Source: Streptococcus sanguinis
GTDB lineage: Bacteria; Bacillota; Bacilli; Lactobacillales; Streptococcaceae
Reading direction: 5' to 3'
Length of the DNA stretch: 60,915 nt
NCBI RefSeq assembly: GCF_003943735.1
Contig: NZ_RJMV01000013.1
Span: 1-60,915, forward strand
How positions within the stretch are numbered: position 1 is the first letter of the stretch; each line of letters begins with the position of its first letter. The notes under the pieces are model-generated. The model was given only the letters and a program-made list of their open reading frames with translations, was not told the DNA's origin and did no database searches. Both the position numbers and the translations under genes were made by a program. Shown piece by piece: positions 59,542 to 60,915 of the stretch.

Positions 59542-60675
59542 TTACAAATCTTCCAAGGCATCTTTCATTTTGTCGAAGAAGCCTTTTTTCTTAGGATTGA
59601 CCGAGATATTGCCAGCTTCCGCAAATTCTTTGAGGGCCGCTTTTTGACGGTCGTTGAGGCCAGTCGGTGTCACAACATTGACAGTAACATACTGGTCACC
59701 CATGCTTCCACCACGCAGACTCGGTGCTCCCTTGCCACGCAGGCGGAAACGCTTGCCAGTCTGTGTTCCTTCTGGGATATTCAGCTCCACATCCCCGTGA
59801 ACAGTTGGGATATCCACACTGTCACCAAGAGCCGCTTGGACAAAGTTGAGATTGAGCTTGTAGTAAATGGTAGAGCCATCTCGCTCAAACTTGTCACTCG
59901 GCTCAACTTGGACCACGACATAAAGGTCACCATAAGGACCGCCATTAAATCCTGCCTCGCCTTGACCAGACAGACGAACCTGCTGACCAGTTTCCACACC
60001 AGCAGGGATTTTCACCTTAACGCTGTGAGCCTGTTTTTCATGACCCGTTCCGTGACAGGTTTCACAAGGACTTTTGATTTCTTTTCCTCGGCCATGACAG
60101 ACATCACAGGTCACTTGCCGACGCATCATGCCAAGCGGTGTCTGGGTATCAACATTGATGACACCTGAGCCATGGCAGCGACCACAGGTAACAGGGCTAG
60201 TTCCTGGCTTAGCACCAGACCCGTCACAGGTACGACAAGTCGCTTCGCGGTTATACTTGATTTCCTTCTCAGCTCCGAAAATCGCTTCTTCAAAGCGGAG
60301 ATTCACACGATACTGCAGATCGTCCCCTTGGCGCGGAGCATTAGGATTACGCGAAGCACCGCCACCAAAGAAGCTAGAGAAAATGTCTTCAAAGCCGCCA
60401 AAGCCGGAGCCATCAAAGCCACCGAAGCCGCCTGCACCGCCGCCAAAGCCACCATTAGTTCCCGCCGCGCCGTATTGATCATAGGCCGCCCGCTTTTGCT
60501 CGTCGCTCAGAGTCTCATAAGCCTCTTGGACTTCTTTATATTTGTCCTCCGCCCCAGCTTCCTTATTAATATCGGGGTGGTACTTTTTAGATAATTTCCG
60601 ATAGGCTCTCTTGATCTCATCCTGAGAAGCATTCTTAGAGACACCTAGACGGTCATAATATTCTGTATTGTTCAT
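59542..60675 (-). CDS. dnaJ: co-chaperone DnaJ
   Basis: 377 residues. J-domain (1-70, HPD at 33-35) that stimulates DnaK, Gly/Phe-rich linker (about 72-105), zinc-finger domain with four CxxCxGxG repeats (about 140-215) and C-terminal client-binding domains. Type I DnaJ of normal size. The ATG at 60675 gives the usual [11 protein letters not shown] start; the upstream in-frame TTG is rejected. No clear ribosome binding site precedes either start, and dnaK is not in the window. Confidence 0.96.
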   Translation of the reverse strand: MNNTEYYDRLGVSKNASQDEIKRAYRKLSKKYHPDINKEAGAEDKYKEVQEAYETLSDEQKRAAYDQYGAAGTNGGFGGGAGGFGGFDGSGFGGFEDIFSSFFGGGASRNPNAPRQGDDLQYRVNLRFEEAIFGAEKEIKYNREATCRTCDGSGAKPGTSPVTCGRCHGSGVINVDTQTPLGMMRRQVTCDVCHGRGKEIKSPCETCHGTGHEKQAHSVKVKIPAGVETGQQVRLSGQGEAGFNGGPYGDLYVVVQVEPSDKFERDGSTIYYKLNLNFVQAALGDSVDIPTVHGDVELNIPEGTQTGKRFRLRGKGAPSLRGGSMGDQYVTVNVVTPTGLNDRQKAALKEFAEAGNISVNPKKKGFFDKMKDALEDL

Positions 60676-60713
60676 ATAAGATACCAAGACCGTAAAATTC
60701 GACTGAAAAATAG

Positions 60714-60751
60714 GAAATCAGGCGACGGAGCGATGCTCCTAGACAGATTTC
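60714..60751 (-). promoter_or_regulatory. hairpin in the dnaJ upstream region
   Basis: gaaatc/gatttc closing pair with an inner ggagc-gat-gctcc hairpin. It overlaps an alternative hairpin ttctc/gagaa (60749-60766), so the two are mutually exclusive. Confidence 0.5.
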
Positions 60752-60813
60752 TCTTTTTTCCGAGAATTTAGGTCGGGTTCAGTTCCTTTCTTTTATATTG
60801 AGTCAGAATTTTT

Positions 60814-60848
60814 GGAACCCGTGTTCAGTTGCGAACACTCCTTGTTCC
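60814..60848 (-). promoter_or_regulatory. second hairpin upstream of dnaJ
   Basis: ggaac...gttcc ends with inner gtgttc-agttgc-gaacac. No T-run follows on the minus strand, so it is not a simple terminator. Confidence 0.45.
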
Positions 60849-60915
60849 TTTCTATTTAGTGTTGTGAAATGAAACTACAATTTAAGTGGGTTCATTTTTA
60901 TCTATTAACAAAAAA

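Noticed and set aside
60676..60915. CIRCE/HrcA operator upstream of dnaJ
   Set aside because: No TTAGCACTC-N9-GAGTGCTAA or close variant was found in the available upstream sequence.

Overview
The window is chromosomal DNA of an oral (viridans, mitis/sanguinis-type) Streptococcus. The evidence is the streptococcal 5' end of 16S rRNA at the left edge, the housekeeping gene content (mecA, rgpG, sufCDSUB, fakA, rpoE, tig, pyrG, fba), moderately low GC, strong AGGAGG-type ribosome binding sites and a very large YSIRK/LPSTG zinc metalloprotease of the Zmp/IgA1-protease family. The species cannot be fixed from the sequence alone. Almost all genes are on the minus strand.

Layout, left to right. 1-440: 5' end of an rrn operon (promoter, boxA-like leader, start of 16S), with a perfect 172-bp tandem duplication at the very edge. 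548-11469: oligopeptide ABC transporter amiCDEF fed by three consecutive paralogous binding lipoproteins, each with its own promoter; one promoter carries a CodY box and another a CcpA cre overlapping its -35. 11703-12971: a PBP3/DacA-like protein that has lost two of its three catalytic motifs. 12970-18356: sufCDSUB Fe-S cluster assembly operon. 18359-21403: rgpG, mecA, uppP. 21468-25855: a DUF2207 membrane protein and a divergent polar amino acid ABC transporter. 25892-31892: a small HTH-like protein, an SPFH protein, and ilvBNC-ilvA with a CodY box. 31955-35583: ABC transporter plus LuxR-type two-component system with a candidate operator. 35657-38981: Ser-rich lipoprotein, fakA, asp23-like gene, rpmB. 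39019-40720: a LytTR regulator/LiaF-like membrane protein pair with a textbook direct-repeat site upstream, and a divergent SemiSWEET sugar transporter with a palindrome over its start region. 40722-45347: tRNA-Thr, GNAT, a three-gene ABC exporter, fba, tRNA-Leu. 45447-50671: pyrG with a CTP-sensing-type leader, B3/B4 protein, rpoE, tig. 50685-53268: UPF0340, ECF S component, thiD/pdxK-type kinase and truA (probably leaderless). 53489-59354: the 1910-residue metalloprotease. 59501-60915: dnaJ with a structured upstream region.

Functionally the window is dominated by nitrogen and peptide nutrition (Ami, polar amino acid ABC, ilv; two CodY boxes), cell-envelope synthesis and stress (DacA-like, RgpG, UppP, LiaF/LytTR, LuxR two-component ABC), and protein quality control (MecA, trigger factor, DnaJ). 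No phage, insertion sequence or CRISPR array was found. The observations I rate most worth a second look are the apparently inactive DacA homologue, the LytTR/LiaF-like pair with its 9-12-9 direct repeat, the differently regulated triplet of peptide-binding proteins, and the SemiSWEET operator/SD palindrome.
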